Assembly (NCBI RefSeq): GCF_003095655.1
Contig: NZ_CP029151.1
Coordinates: 3,099,001 to 3,163,000 of the forward strand
From: Dokdonia sp. Dokd-P16
Lineage (GTDB): Bacteria; Bacteroidota; Bacteroidia; Flavobacteriales; Flavobacteriaceae
Direction: 5' to 3'
Length of the DNA: 64,000 nt
Under the pieces are notes generated by a model. That model saw nothing but the letters and a program-made list of their open reading frames with translations, did not search any database and had not been told where the DNA came from. Each line of letters begins with the position of its first letter. Position 1 is the stretch's first letter. Below are positions 17,584 through 26,265 of the stretch, piece by piece. The translations under genes were made by a program, and so were the position numbers.

Positions 17584-19611
17584 ATGAAAAATCTCATTTA
17601 TTCGGCAGTGATTGCTGTTTTGGTAATTTCTTGCAACACTAAGAATGACGGTCAAGACGAAGCTCATAAAAAGCAACAAGCTATTACCTTTGACGGAATA
17701 GATACTTCCATTGCACCGGGAGATAATTTTTACAATCACGTCAATAAAACATGGTATGACAATGCCGTTATAGCAGATGACCAAGTAGGAGTAGGAGCCT
17801 ATAGATTTTTAAATATTCCGCAGCAAGAGTTATTAAAGAATATCTTAGAAGAGATTTCAACGCAAACTCACCCTAAAGGTTCTGTAGAGCAACTTGTAGG
17901 TGATTTTTATGCTTCAGGTATGGATACTTTGAGTATTGATAAACGAGGGATTGAACCTATGGAGCCTATCCTCAATCGTATTGAAGCAATAAATAATATT
18001 CCTGAAATCATGAATTTTGTGAGCACGCAAATCATGAGCGGAGATTATTCGGTAATAGCTCCTTATATTGCTCCAGACCAAAAAAATAGTAAGGTTAATA
18101 TTTTACATGTTGGCCAGACTGGTTTGGGACTACCTGACCGTGATTATTATTTTAATGAAGATAGCTCATCAAAAGCCATACAAGAGGCTTATAAAAAGTA
18201 CCTAGCTACCCTGTTTGAACTTGTGGGTGAAGATAACGCTTTCGCGAAAGCGGAAACAGTATACAGCATTGAACAACAACTTGCGAGTGCTCATAAAACA
18301 CGTATCGAGCGCAGAGTGATAAAGGATAATTACAATAAGTTTTCTGTGGAAGATCTAGCGGCTAAACAAGCTGCTATAGGTTGGCCAAAAATGCTAGAGA
18401 ATTTAGGAGCAAGCGTAGATTCCCTAGATGTTAGACAGCCCGCATACTATGATGTATTAAATAGTATGTTGTCAAGGGTGCCACTAGCGCAATGGAAATT
18501 ATATCTCAAGGCTCATTCTATAAGTAGTCATGATAATATCTTGAGCACTCCTTTTCAAGATGCTGCATTTGCATATACTAAGGTGATTTCTGGACAGTCT
18601 GAGCAACAATCTCGATCTAAACGCATGGTGCGTAATGTAGACAGGCAAATAGGGTTTGCATTAGGACAATTATACGTTAAGCGCTACTTTAATGAGGATG
18701 CTAAAAAGAGAGCGCTAGAGCTTGTAAATAATTTTCAAAGCGCACTTGAAGTTCGCATTGAGAACCTAGCATGGATGAGTGATAGTACTAAAGTAAAAGC
18801 TAAAGAAAAGCTGTATGCTATCAATAAAAAAATAGGATATCCAGATGTATGGCGTGAGTATAATGTTTCAATCGATAGAGGACAGTTTTTTGAAAACGTA
18901 GTAGCCTTACGTAAAGATAGTTACAACTATGAACTTAAACAATTGAACAAGGCACCGAATCGTGATGAATGGGGAACAACTCCGTCCACAGTAACAGCAT
19001 ATTACAACCCATCACTTAACGAAATTGTGTTTCCTGCAGGAATATTACAGCCGCCGTATTTTGACCTTTATGCAGACGATGCTGTAAATTATGGAGGTAT
19101 TGGTATGGTAATAGGTCATGAGTTTACTCATGCTTTTGATGATCAAGGAGCGCAGTATGATAAGGAAGGAAATGTAACTAACTGGTGGACGGATGACGAC
19201 TACAAAAAATTTAAAGCAAAGACGCAACAAATTATCGAACAGTATGATTCTTTTACTGTGTTAGATAGTGTGCACCTTAAAGGAGCACTCACAGTAGGTG
19301 AGAATACTGCAGATAATGGCGGAATTGCAATTGCGTACGATGCTTTTAAAATGACGGAGCAAGGAAAAGACACTGTGTCAATAGGAGGTTACACTCCTAA
19401 TCAGCGATTTTTCATGTCTGTAGCTCGCATATGGAGAGTAAAGACAAGAGATGAGTATTTACGTAACTATGTTGCTACAGACCCACACTCACCACCTATG
19501 TGGCGTGTAAATGGTCCTCTTATGAACTTTACGCCTTTTTACGAAGCTTTTGACGTTACTGAAGGACAAGAGAACTTTAAAACCAAGGAGGAGCGTATAG
19601 AAATTTGGTAA
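17584..19611 (+). CDS. M13-family (neprilysin/PepO-like) zinc metallopeptidase, lipoprotein
   Basis: 675 residues with a lipoprotein signal (VISC, Cys17). The zinc site is HEFTH near residue 512, with the third ligand in ENTADNGG near residue 573; the upstream NAYYNPS-type block appears as TAYYNPSLNEIVFPAGILQPP. The family ends in W, here EIW. Such enzymes are membrane-anchored periplasmic or surface oligopeptidases. The gene carries palindrome copy 6 in frame (NAFAKAE) in the N-terminal helical domain, and ends just before the 30-bp palindrome copy 7. Confidence 0.94.
   Translation: MKNLIYSAVIAVLVISCNTKNDGQDEAHKKQQAITFDGIDTSIAPGDNFYNHVNKTWYDNAVIADDQVGVGAYRFLNIPQQELLKNILEEISTQTHPKGSVEQLVGDFYASGMDTLSIDKRGIEPMEPILNRIEAINNIPEIMNFVSTQIMSGDYSVIAPYIAPDQKNSKVNILHVGQTGLGLPDRDYYFNEDSSSKAIQEAYKKYLATLFELVGEDNAFAKAETVYSIEQQLASAHKTRIERRVIKDNYNKFSVEDLAAKQAAIGWPKMLENLGASVDSLDVRQPAYYDVLNSMLSRVPLAQWKLYLKAHSISSHDNILSTPFQDAAFAYTKVISGQSEQQSRSKRMVRNVDRQIGFALGQLYVKRYFNEDAKKRALELVNNFQSALEVRIENLAWMSDSTKVKAKEKLYAINKKIGYPDVWREYNVSIDRGQFFENVVALRKDSYNYELKQLNKAPNRDEWGTTPSTVTAYYNPSLNEIVFPAGILQPPYFDLYADDAVNYGGIGMVIGHEFTHAFDDQGAQYDKEGNVTNWWTDDDYKKFKAKTQQIIEQYDSFTVLDSVHLKGALTVGENTADNGGIAIAYDAFKMTEQGKDTVSIGGYTPNQRFFMSVARIWRVKTRDEYLRNYVATDPHSPPMWRVNGPLMNFTPFYEAFDVTEGQENFKTKEERIEIW
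18237..18252. repeat. TTTCGCGAAA palindrome copy 6, inside the M13 peptidase gene
   Basis: A perfect 16-bp palindrome, read in frame as AFAKA. Confidence 0.95.
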
Positions 19612-19616
19612 AAAAA

Positions 19617-19646
19617 TAGGGTATGCTTTCGCGAAAGCATACCCTA
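19617..19646. repeat. TTTCGCGAAA palindrome copy 7, 30-bp form, likely terminator
   Basis: The core is extended by arms TAGGGTAT/ATACCCTA to a perfect 30-bp palindrome, located between convergent genes. On the minus strand it is followed by a run of T (six A on the plus strand before it), so it should end the SDR transcript. It begins five bases after the M13 stop. Confidence 0.9.
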
Positions 19647-19678
19647 CATTATTCTTATTATAATTCTTATATATGAGC

Positions 19679-20419
19679 TTATTTCTGCTCGCTAGGAACG
19701 ATATACACATCATTAATATTTACACGTGCTGGCTGACTCAATGAGTAGTAAATAGCGTTTGCAATATCTTCAGACTCTAAGGTTGTCATTTCTTGCATTC
19801 CTTCCATCATTTCCTTAACATCCTCATCTGTGATTGTTTCAGTTAGGCTAGTACTTACGGCACCTGGCTCGATAGAGGTAACGTTAATTCCATATTCTGG
19901 AGCTAGCTCTTGACGTAATCCTTCAGAAAACATTTTTACAGCGCTTTTTGTAGCGCAATACACAGCTCCACCAGGGAAATAACGATGTGCTGCCATTGAA
20001 GATATATTTATAATATGTCCTCCTTTATTCTTTTTAAGTTCTGGTAAAACGGCTGCAACTCCATTTAATACTCCTTTAATATTTACATCTACCATTTGCA
20101 TCCACTCATCTGTTTTGAGTTTTTCTACAAACGATAGAGGCATTAAGCCCGCATTATTGATGAGGCCATCTACTTTTCCAAATTCTTTTACTGCAGTCGC
20201 AACACCTTTATCAAAGTCATCCTTGCTTGTTACATCTCCTGCTGCTACAATTGCCTTTCCACCATTATCGGTAATTGATTTTTGTAACTCTTTTAGTTTA
20301 TCTTCACTACGAGCCATTAATACCACATTTGCACCGTGTGATGCTAGTTTGTGCGCGGTTGCTTCTCCTATACCACTTGATGCTCCAGTTATGATTATTG
20401 TCTTATTTGTAAGTTCCAT
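19679..20419 (-). CDS. Short-chain dehydrogenase/reductase
   Basis: 246 residues, classical SDR. The cofactor motif is TGASSGIGEAT (residues ~11-21), then NNAG, the catalytic Ser in ISSMA and Tyr-x-x-x-Lys in YCATK. Arg in MARSEDKL after the second strand suggests NADP(H). It resembles YdfG-type 3-hydroxy acid/serine dehydrogenases, but the substrate is not determined. It has its own upstream region (20420-20697), which also holds palindrome copy 8. Confidence 0.92.
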   Translation of the reverse strand: MELTNKTIIITGASSGIGEATAHKLASHGANVVLMARSEDKLKELQKSITDNGGKAIVAAGDVTSKDDFDKGVATAVKEFGKVDGLINNAGLMPLSFVEKLKTDEWMQMVDVNIKGVLNGVAAVLPELKKNKGGHIINISSMAAHRYFPGGAVYCATKSAVKMFSEGLRQELAPEYGINVTSIEPGAVSTSLTETITDEDVKEMMEGMQEMTTLESEDIANAIYYSLSQPARVNINDVYIVPSEQK

Positions 20420-20582
20420 AATTTTGTTTTTTTATAAAGTTAAGTGGACTTTACAGCTTTACCATAGGTCTTAATGGTATTTTAAGAAGGTGATAAGAGT
20501 GTTTTAACGCAGTGAAGGCAACCTACCGGGTAGATGTTAATTTCACTAACATTCATAATTTTAATGTCATTTATAAGTTTTT

Positions 20583-20600
20583 ACGCTTTCGCGAAAGCGT
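20583..20600. repeat. TTTCGCGAAA palindrome copy 8, intergenic
   Basis: A perfect 18-bp palindrome ACGC...GCGT between the SDR gene and the terminator of the TetR operon. Confidence 0.95.
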
Positions 20601-20647
20601 GACTTATCAAAATAGATTAGACTAAAGAAAACCATATTTGATTCCAT

Positions 20648-20678
20648 AAAAAAAGGTTGCCAGATGGCAACCTTTTTT
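20648..20678 (-). terminator. Terminator of the TetR-controlled operon
   Basis: The stem AAAAGGTTGCCA / TGGCAACCTTTT has a GA loop and T-runs on both strands. It follows the last gene of the operon. Confidence 0.93.
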
Positions 20679-20697
20679 ACTTTTAGAAGGGAATCAA

Positions 20698-21498
20698 TTA
20701 TTTGATGCTCTCTAATAATTTATCTGCTACTAGTTCTGATGAAGCTGGGTTTTGACCTGTAATAAGGTTTCCATCTTGGATTGCATATGCAGCCCAATCT
20801 TCTTTTTTAGAATAGATACCACCATTTTTAGTTAGCATGTCTTCTACTAAGAAAGGTACTACCTCAGTAAGTTGTACAGCCTCTTCTTCAGTATTAGTAA
20901 ATCCTGTTACTTTTTTCCCTTGTACTAATGGGTTGCCATCAGTTCCTTTTACATCTTTCAATGCAGCTGGAGCGTGACATACGAAAGCAACTGGCTTATC
21001 TTGACTATTAAATTTTTCAATAAGTGCGATTGACTTTGCGTCATTTGCAAGATCCCATAATGGTCCGTGACCTCCTGGGTAAAATACCGCGTCAAAATCG
21101 TCTGCATTCATATCTGCAAGCACTTTTGTGTTTGCGATAAGATTCTTTGCAGTTTCGTCTTTATCAAAGCGCTCTGTAGCTTCTGTTGCAGCGTCTGGTG
21201 AGTCACTACTTGGATCTATAGGTGCAGCTCCTCCTTTTGGAGTTGCGATTGTAATATTTACACCTTTATCGAGTAATGAATAATATGGGGCAGCAAATTC
21301 TTCTACCCAAAATCCAGTTTTCTTTCCAGTGTCTCCTAATTGGTCGTGTGATGTTAATACAAATAAAACGTTCATTTCTTTTTCTTTTTTGGTTTCTGTT
21401 GTTACTTCCGAAACTTTTTCAGAAGTTGTTTTTGATTCTTTACAGCTCGTTGCCGTAATAATAGTAAGCACAAGTGCTAGTGATTGGATAATCTTCAT
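20698..21498 (-). CDS. DJ-1/PfpI-family lipoprotein (Hsp31-like)
   Basis: 266 residues with lipoprotein signal and lipobox Thr-Ser-Cys (Cys19), a Ser/Thr/Glu/Lys-rich linker, then a type-1 glutamine-amidotransferase-like DJ-1/PfpI domain. The nucleophile elbow is AFVCHAPAAL, with the conserved Cys, and GGHGPLWDL forms the other half of the site. The Hsp31 subgroup includes glyoxalase III and protein/nucleotide repair enzymes acting on glyoxals. As last gene of an operon with YqhD-like and quinone/alkenal reductases, a carbonyl-defence role is likely. Lipidation would place it in the periplasm, which is unusual for this family. Confidence 0.85.
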   Translation of the reverse strand: MKIIQSLALVLTIITATSCKESKTTSEKVSEVTTETKKEKEMNVLFVLTSHDQLGDTGKKTGFWVEEFAAPYYSLLDKGVNITIATPKGGAAPIDPSSDSPDAATEATERFDKDETAKNLIANTKVLADMNADDFDAVFYPGGHGPLWDLANDAKSIALIEKFNSQDKPVAFVCHAPAALKDVKGTDGNPLVQGKKVTGFTNTEEEAVQLTEVVPFLVEDMLTKNGGIYSKKEDWAAYAIQDGNLITGQNPASSELVADKLLESIK

Positions 21499-21506
21499 AA
21501 TTGTTA

Positions 21507-22667
21507 TTAGTAAGCCATTTTTACTATTTTCTCCACATTATCGGGAGTTAATGATTGGTGTTCTCCTAATCCTTCCCAACCACGATCTGTAAAACGTTTA
21601 GAGATTTTCTCTGCGGTTCCTTCGTAATCTTCTGTATAATCAGAAAGTTTAGTGTCTATACCTAATTGTTGGAAGAATGCCTCCGTTTTCTCAATAGCAG
21701 CATAGGCTTTATCATCTACACTACCTTCAGTAATGTTCCAAACACGTTCTCCGTATTGTGCTAGCTTCTCTTTCTTTGCCTCAAAGTTGAATTTATAGTG
21801 ACTAGGAGCAATAACTGCTAGTGTACGAGCGTGGTCTATCCCAAACATTGCTGTAAGTTCGTGCCCCATCATATGCACAGCCCAGTCTCCAGGAACTCCT
21901 TTTTGGATTAATCCATTAAGAGCCATTGTACAACTCCACATAAAATCTGCTGCGGCTTTGTAATCTGTTGGGTCCTTAATAACAGTAGGAGCTACCTCAA
22001 TGAGGGTTTGTAAGATACTTTCTGCAAAGCGATCTTGTAAACGAGCACCAATTGGGTATGTCATATACTGCTCAAGAACATGCGTGAATGCATCTGTAAG
22101 ACCATTTGCTAGTTGGCGCTCTGGAATAGAAGTAATTACCTGCGGATCTAAGATAGAAAATACTGGAAATAGTCCAGGACCTCCCATAGCAAGTTTCTCT
22201 TGAGTTTCTTCTCTAGTAATTACTGATCCTGAGTTCATCTCAGATCCTGTAGCTGGTAGTGTTAATACAGTTCCAAAAGGCATTCCTTTCTCAGTCTTGA
22301 TATTCTGTGTAAGAATATCCCAAGGCGTATCTCCTTCATAAAGAGCTGCAGCCGATAAGAACTTTGTCCCATCAATTACAGATCCACCACCCACAGCAAG
22401 TAAATAAGTAATTTCTTTGTCCTTGATTACCTCAAGTGCTTCCATAAGTACTGCATACTCAGGATTTGCTGGTATTCCACCAAACTCAGTGACATCTACA
22501 TCTGATAGCGCTGTTTTTACTTGCTCATAGATTCCATTTTTCTTGATACTTCCACCACCATATAATAATAGCACCTTAGCATCTCCAGGAATTTCTTCAC
22601 TTAGCTTTGCAATCGTATCCTTTCCAAAAATAATTTTAGTCGGATTTTTAAATTCAAAATTGTTCAT
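21507..22667 (-). CDS. Iron-containing alcohol/aldehyde dehydrogenase (YqhD-like)
   Basis: 386 residues, group III alcohol dehydrogenase of the YqhD type. The NADP-binding GGGSVIDGTKF motif is at residues ~94-104; the metal ligands are in DAFTHVLEQYM and in HMMGHELTAMFGIDHARTLA. YqhD reduces a broad range of short aldehydes, including methylglyoxal and lipid-peroxidation products, with NADPH. It sits between the MDR reductase (35-base gap) and the DJ-1 gene (8-base gap). Confidence 0.92.
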   Translation of the reverse strand: MNNFEFKNPTKIIFGKDTIAKLSEEIPGDAKVLLLYGGGSIKKNGIYEQVKTALSDVDVTEFGGIPANPEYAVLMEALEVIKDKEITYLLAVGGGSVIDGTKFLSAAALYEGDTPWDILTQNIKTEKGMPFGTVLTLPATGSEMNSGSVITREETQEKLAMGGPGLFPVFSILDPQVITSIPERQLANGLTDAFTHVLEQYMTYPIGARLQDRFAESILQTLIEVAPTVIKDPTDYKAAADFMWSCTMALNGLIQKGVPGDWAVHMMGHELTAMFGIDHARTLAVIAPSHYKFNFEAKKEKLAQYGERVWNITEGSVDDKAYAAIEKTEAFFQQLGIDTKLSDYTEDYEGTAEKISKRFTDRGWEGLGEHQSLTPDNVEKIVKMAY

Positions 22668-22702
22668 CGTATTTTTCTTTTTCTTTTCTCTTTCAATATT
22701 TC

Positions 22703-23701
22703 TTAGATCTTTACGACCATCTTCCCTTTGTTTTTACCTTCAAATAAATCAATAAAAGCCGTTGGGATATTTTCAAAACCTTCTACTACAGTTTCTGTGT
22801 ATGTAAGTTTACCCTGAGATAACCAGGTAGCCAGTTGTTTCATTGCTTCAGGAAATTTCTCTGCATAGTTTGAGACAATGAAGCCTTGCATTAGTGCGCT
22901 ATTCTTAACTAAAAACGGTTGTACACTCATACTCATAGGTATTTCTGTATTGTTGTATACAGAGATAGCTCCACAAATAATCATTCTTGCAAAGCGATTA
23001 ATGTTTACGAGTACTGCGTCAGAAATTGGTCCGCCCACATTATCAAAATAAACATCAACACCACTAGGAGCTGCTGCTTTTATTGCTGCTGCCATATCAT
23101 CTGTAGTGTTGTAGTTGATAGCTGCATCAAAACCAAATTTTTCCTTGAGCATTGTTACCTTCTCATCAGTTCCCGCAATACCTACTACGCGTAGTCCTAA
23201 AATCTTTCCAATTTGTCCTACAACGCTACCTACTGCACCAGCTGCACCAGAAACTACCAGCGTTTCTCCAGCCACAGGTTTTCCTATCTCGTGTAAACCT
23301 AAAAAGGCTGTAAGTCCAGTCATTCCTAAAATACCTAGGTATGCACTCAGCGATGCTTTTGACGGATCTACTTTAAGAAGACCTTCACCAGTATGCACTT
23401 GAGCAGTAGACCAGTCTAGCATTCCAGATACATAATCACCTTCATTAAAAGCGTCATTATTAGATGCTGTTACTTTTGCAACTACACCAGAATGAATAGG
23501 CTTTCCTATTTCAAAAGGAGCTATATATGACTTTGCATCACTCATTCTACCTCTTAAATAAGGATCTACAGAAACATATGCTGCCTCTACCAAGATTTCA
23601 CCCTTACCAGCAGTAAGCGCTGACTCATCTGTAACAAATTCAAAATTTGATAAAGATGGCGTTCCTTCTGGTCTACTTTTTAATAATATACTTTTAGTCA
23701 T
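22703..23701 (-). CDS. NADP-dependent MDR oxidoreductase (CurA/prostaglandin-reductase-like)
   Basis: 332 residues from the ATG at 23701; an ATG seven codons upstream exists but would overlap the previous gene's end. The protein has SVDPYLRGRM, the cofactor motif SGAAGAVGSVVGQIGKILG, and YFDNVGG, all marks of the leukotriene B4 dehydrogenase/CurA class of zinc-free MDR enzymes. These reduce alpha,beta-unsaturated ketones and alkenals. The gap to the nitroreductase gene is 13 bases. Confidence 0.92.
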   Translation of the reverse strand: MTKSILLKSRPEGTPSLSNFEFVTDESALTAGKGEILVEAAYVSVDPYLRGRMSDAKSYIAPFEIGKPIHSGVVAKVTASNNDAFNEGDYVSGMLDWSTAQVHTGEGLLKVDPSKASLSAYLGILGMTGLTAFLGLHEIGKPVAGETLVVSGAAGAVGSVVGQIGKILGLRVVGIAGTDEKVTMLKEKFGFDAAINYNTTDDMAAAIKAAAPSGVDVYFDNVGGPISDAVLVNINRFARMIICGAISVYNNTEIPMSMSVQPFLVKNSALMQGFIVSNYAEKFPEAMKQLATWLSQGKLTYTETVVEGFENIPTAFIDLFEGKNKGKMVVKI

Positions 23702-23714
23702 CGCTATCTTTTTT

Positions 23715-24347
23715 TTAGTCAATTACAGTTACCATATCTTCCATAGGCTTTCTCACCTTCACAAGATTTACTAGCCAGTCTTCATCTTCTTTTCTGTAGC
23801 CCAAAGGAAGTAGTACCGCACTACGTAATCCTTTTTCGCGTAAGCCTAAAATTTTATCTACCTCTGTAGCATCAAATCCTTCTAGCGGGGTTGCATCTAC
23901 TTTCTCATAAGCAGCAGCTATAATTGCGTGCGAAAATGCGATATACGCTTGTCTTGCAGCGTGCTCAAAGTTTTCTTGCTCATCCTTTTGTGGATAAGAG
24001 TCTAATAACATCTGGCGGTAGTTTTCCCAACCTTCATTTTTAAATCCTCTTATATCATTAGTAAGATCAAACATATAGTTAATTCTTTCTGGTGTATAAG
24101 TGTCCCAAGCTGCAAAGACTAATAAGTGTGAGCAATCGGTAATCACAGACTGATTCCAAGCTACAGGTCTTATTTGTTCTTTGATATCTTGGTTTTTAAT
24201 CACCATAACCTCAAAAGGTTGAAGTCCGCTTGAAGTAGGAGCAAGTCTTGTAGCTTCTAAAATTCTTTCAATTTTATCTTCGGCTACTTTTTCTCCATTC
24301 ATTGCCTTTGCGGCATATCTCCAGTTTAATTTATCTAGTAATTCCAT
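23715..24347 (-). CDS. Nitroreductase-family NAD(P)H oxidoreductase
   Basis: 210 residues of the FMN-dependent nitroreductase fold: RYAAKAMNGEKV at the N-terminus, RLAPTSSGLQPFEVMVI as the FMN-binding loop, and LGYRKEDEDW near the end. It resembles NfsB/YfkO-type enzymes, which reduce nitroaromatics and quinones. It lies 28 bases after tetR and 13 bases before the MDR gene. Confidence 0.9.
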   Translation of the reverse strand: MELLDKLNWRYAAKAMNGEKVAEDKIERILEATRLAPTSSGLQPFEVMVIKNQDIKEQIRPVAWNQSVITDCSHLLVFAAWDTYTPERINYMFDLTNDIRGFKNEGWENYRQMLLDSYPQKDEQENFEHAARQAYIAFSHAIIAAAYEKVDATPLEGFDATEVDKILGLREKGLRSAVLLPLGYRKEDEDWLVNLVKVRKPMEDMVTVID

Positions 24348-24375
24348 GTTCTTAATATTTGGTTTCTTGTTGTTT

Positions 24376-24960
24376 TTATTGACATACTTTAATGCTACTC
24401 CAGGCAGATTGATAAGCTTCTTCCAAGTGAGTTTTGTCTAGTTGAAATGCTCCTCGCTTTTGGGTCATCATTAAAAATGAAAGCGGATTAATAGCATATG
24501 CGTATAATATAAAATCTGATAATGGTTTAATAATTCCTTCCTTTTTTCCACGTTCCCATAAGTCGAGTAGGGGCTGCAAGTGTTTTATTCCTTCTTGTCT
24601 ACTTTCCTCATCAATCATAGGAGTATTATCACACTGTGCAAGAAACATTGCTTTCTCACATTCTTTTAATTTAAAATCTGCAATACGCTTCCAGATGTAT
24701 TCAAAACCTGACTCTACTGGGAGCGAAGCATCATAAGATGCAAATGCATACTCTGTATAAGAAGCCTTAACTTCTATATAAGTTTTATTAACAAGGTCTT
24801 GTTTATTTTCAAAATAAAGATAGATAGTGGCAGGAGAAACGCTTGCCATTTTGGCAATTTTACTCATAGGTGTAGCGTGAAAACCATTATTGTTTACAAG
24901 CTCTATGGTCGCCTTTACAAGCGCATTACGTTTATCTATACTTTTTTGAAGTTTTGCCAT
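24376..24960 (-). CDS. TetR/AcrR-family repressor
   Basis: 194 residues from the ATG at 24960. A longer frame opens at 25020 but would run through the promoter and operator. The N-terminal HTH is clear (ATIELVNNNGFHATPMSKIAKMASVSPATIYLYFENKQDLVNK, residues ~13-55); the C-terminal ligand domain is divergent as usual. It heads the operon of aldehyde and electrophile reductases and is presumably autoregulated through the palindrome at 24995-25008. Confidence 0.92.
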   Translation of the reverse strand: MAKLQKSIDKRNALVKATIELVNNNGFHATPMSKIAKMASVSPATIYLYFENKQDLVNKTYIEVKASYTEYAFASYDASLPVESGFEYIWKRIADFKLKECEKAMFLAQCDNTPMIDEESRQEGIKHLQPLLDLWERGKKEGIIKPLSDFILYAYAINPLSFLMMTQKRGAFQLDKTHLEEAYQSAWSSIKVCQ

Positions 24961-24978
24961 GTTATCTAATTGCTGGTG

Positions 24979-24986
24979 CAAAGATA
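24979..24986 (-). promoter_or_regulatory. -7 box (TATCTTTG) of the TetR operon
   Basis: TATCTTTG on the minus strand fits TAnnTTTG and lies about 20 bases before the tetR ATG. The operator palindrome begins nine bases upstream of it, inside the -33/-7 spacer. Confidence 0.7.
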
Positions 24987-24994
24987 ACATCAAA

Positions 24995-25008
24995 AATGAA
25001 CGTTCATT
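24995..25008. promoter_or_regulatory. Predicted TetR operator, AATGAACGTTCATT
   Basis: A perfect 14-bp palindrome immediately upstream of the -7 box. TGAACGTTCA-type sites are common operators for TetR repressors. Binding here would block RNA polymerase directly. Confidence 0.75.
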
Positions 25009-25108
25009 CTTTTTTAACAAACATTTAATTTGACGGCAAGTATATAAGAAGGTTAAGGCTTCAGAATAAGAATGACTTTCTAGTGAAAAAAATCAAGTAG
25101 GTAGGGTA

Positions 25109-25130
25109 TTACGCTTTCGCGAAAGCGTAA
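25109..25130. repeat. TTTCGCGAAA palindrome copy 9, intergenic (22 bp)
   Basis: A perfect 22-bp palindrome, TTACGC...GCGTAA, on the tetR side of the EamA-like gene. Confidence 0.95.
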
Positions 25131-25204
25131 AAAGAATACAAATTATTTATGATGAAAAATTATCTATGGAATATTATAAGTTAGTCATGCCAAACGGCAG
25201 CGTA

Positions 25205-26104
25205 CTATGAATATAAAATGAGGAAGACGCCAATTAATATACCTGCAAGCGGGACCAATTTCTTTCGCTTATTCTTTTCCTTAAATACTAGACCACCTAT
25301 GACTACTGCTATTATAAGTTGGCTACGTTTTATTGCCGAGAGTAACATGATAAGTGCATCTGGATCTTGAAGTGCTTTGAAGTAAAAATAGTCGGCGGTT
25401 TGTAGTAGGATACCCACTGCAATAATCGTCCATCTAAAGGTAAAGGCTTGTCTTTTTTCGGCTTGAGGAAACCAAGTAATCGCTAGAATGGCTAGTAACA
25501 TTAAAATAGTATACCAACAAAACCAAAACTGTAACGTTTGCGGATTGAGCACCAAATTCTGAATTAAGAACTTGTCGTACAATCCGCTGGAGGCTCCTAG
25601 AAAAGTAGCACCTACAATTGCAAAAATCCATTTGTTTTTTCTAAAGTGAATCCCTTCTTTCTTACCAATATTTGCATACAGAATTACTGATAGAATAATC
25701 ACAAAGAAACCCACCCATTGTAGTGCTTTAGGTTGTTCTCTATAAATAAATATTGCTCCTATAAATGTGAAAAACGGTCCAGCAGATCGTATAGGTGTGA
25801 CTATGGTGATAGGTAAGTGCTTTAAAGCTTGGTATGCTAGAATCCATGAAGCGGTCATAATCATGGATTTTATAATGATAAAACCATGCGTTTTCCATGG
25901 AATAGGGGTGATGTAAAACCCTATTTCTTGAGTGTATTCTGGAAAAAACCTTGAACCTATAAAAAATGGCAATATTAATACAAAACCAGCACATAGTGTG
26001 CCTAGCAATACTGGTAACACCTCATTACCTTGTACTGCATGTTTCTTCGCTAAGTTGTGTAATCCCAGAAAAAGTGCGGCCAGTAAGCCTAAATACATCC
26101 ACAT
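25205..26104 (-). CDS. EamA-like (DMT superfamily) membrane transporter
   Basis: 299 residues, ten predicted hydrophobic helices in two halves. The first half includes SWILAYQALKHLPITIVTPIRSAGPFFTFIGAI, the typical EamA helix 3-4 pattern, and the second half AIKRSQLIIAVVIGGLVFKEKNKRKK. It is closer to the DMT subgroup with unknown substrates than to the 9.5-kb permease. It is probably monocistronic and is bracketed by palindrome copies 9 and 10. Confidence 0.82.
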   Translation of the reverse strand: MWMYLGLLAALFLGLHNLAKKHAVQGNEVLPVLLGTLCAGFVLILPFFIGSRFFPEYTQEIGFYITPIPWKTHGFIIIKSMIMTASWILAYQALKHLPITIVTPIRSAGPFFTFIGAIFIYREQPKALQWVGFFVIILSVILYANIGKKEGIHFRKNKWIFAIVGATFLGASSGLYDKFLIQNLVLNPQTLQFWFCWYTILMLLAILAITWFPQAEKRQAFTFRWTIIAVGILLQTADYFYFKALQDPDALIMLLSAIKRSQLIIAVVIGGLVFKEKNKRKKLVPLAGILIGVFLILYS

Positions 26105-26161
26105 GGCGCGAATATACTTTTTTGTGAGATTTTAAAGTGCGTAGTATTGAGGATTCTCAAA

Positions 26162-26175
26162 GCTTTCGCGAAAGC
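26162..26175. repeat. TTTCGCGAAA palindrome copy 10, intergenic
   Basis: A perfect 14-bp core between the divergent EamA-like and zinc-ribbon SDR genes. Confidence 0.95.
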
Positions 26176-26233
26176 GTAACTCAAATACATAATATAACAC
26201 CCACTTTTAAAGAAAAGGTCAAAAGAGTATAAT

Positions 26234-26241
26234 TACCTTTG
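26234..26241 (+). promoter_or_regulatory. -7 box (TACCTTTG) of the zinc-ribbon SDR gene
   Basis: It fits TAnnTTTG and lies 25 bases before the ATG at 26266. Confidence 0.65.
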
Positions 26242-26265
26242 CAAAAAATATGATTGCAGTTCATT

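Noticed and set aside
24961-25020. Longer TetR start
   Set aside because: It would place coding sequence over the -7 box and operator.
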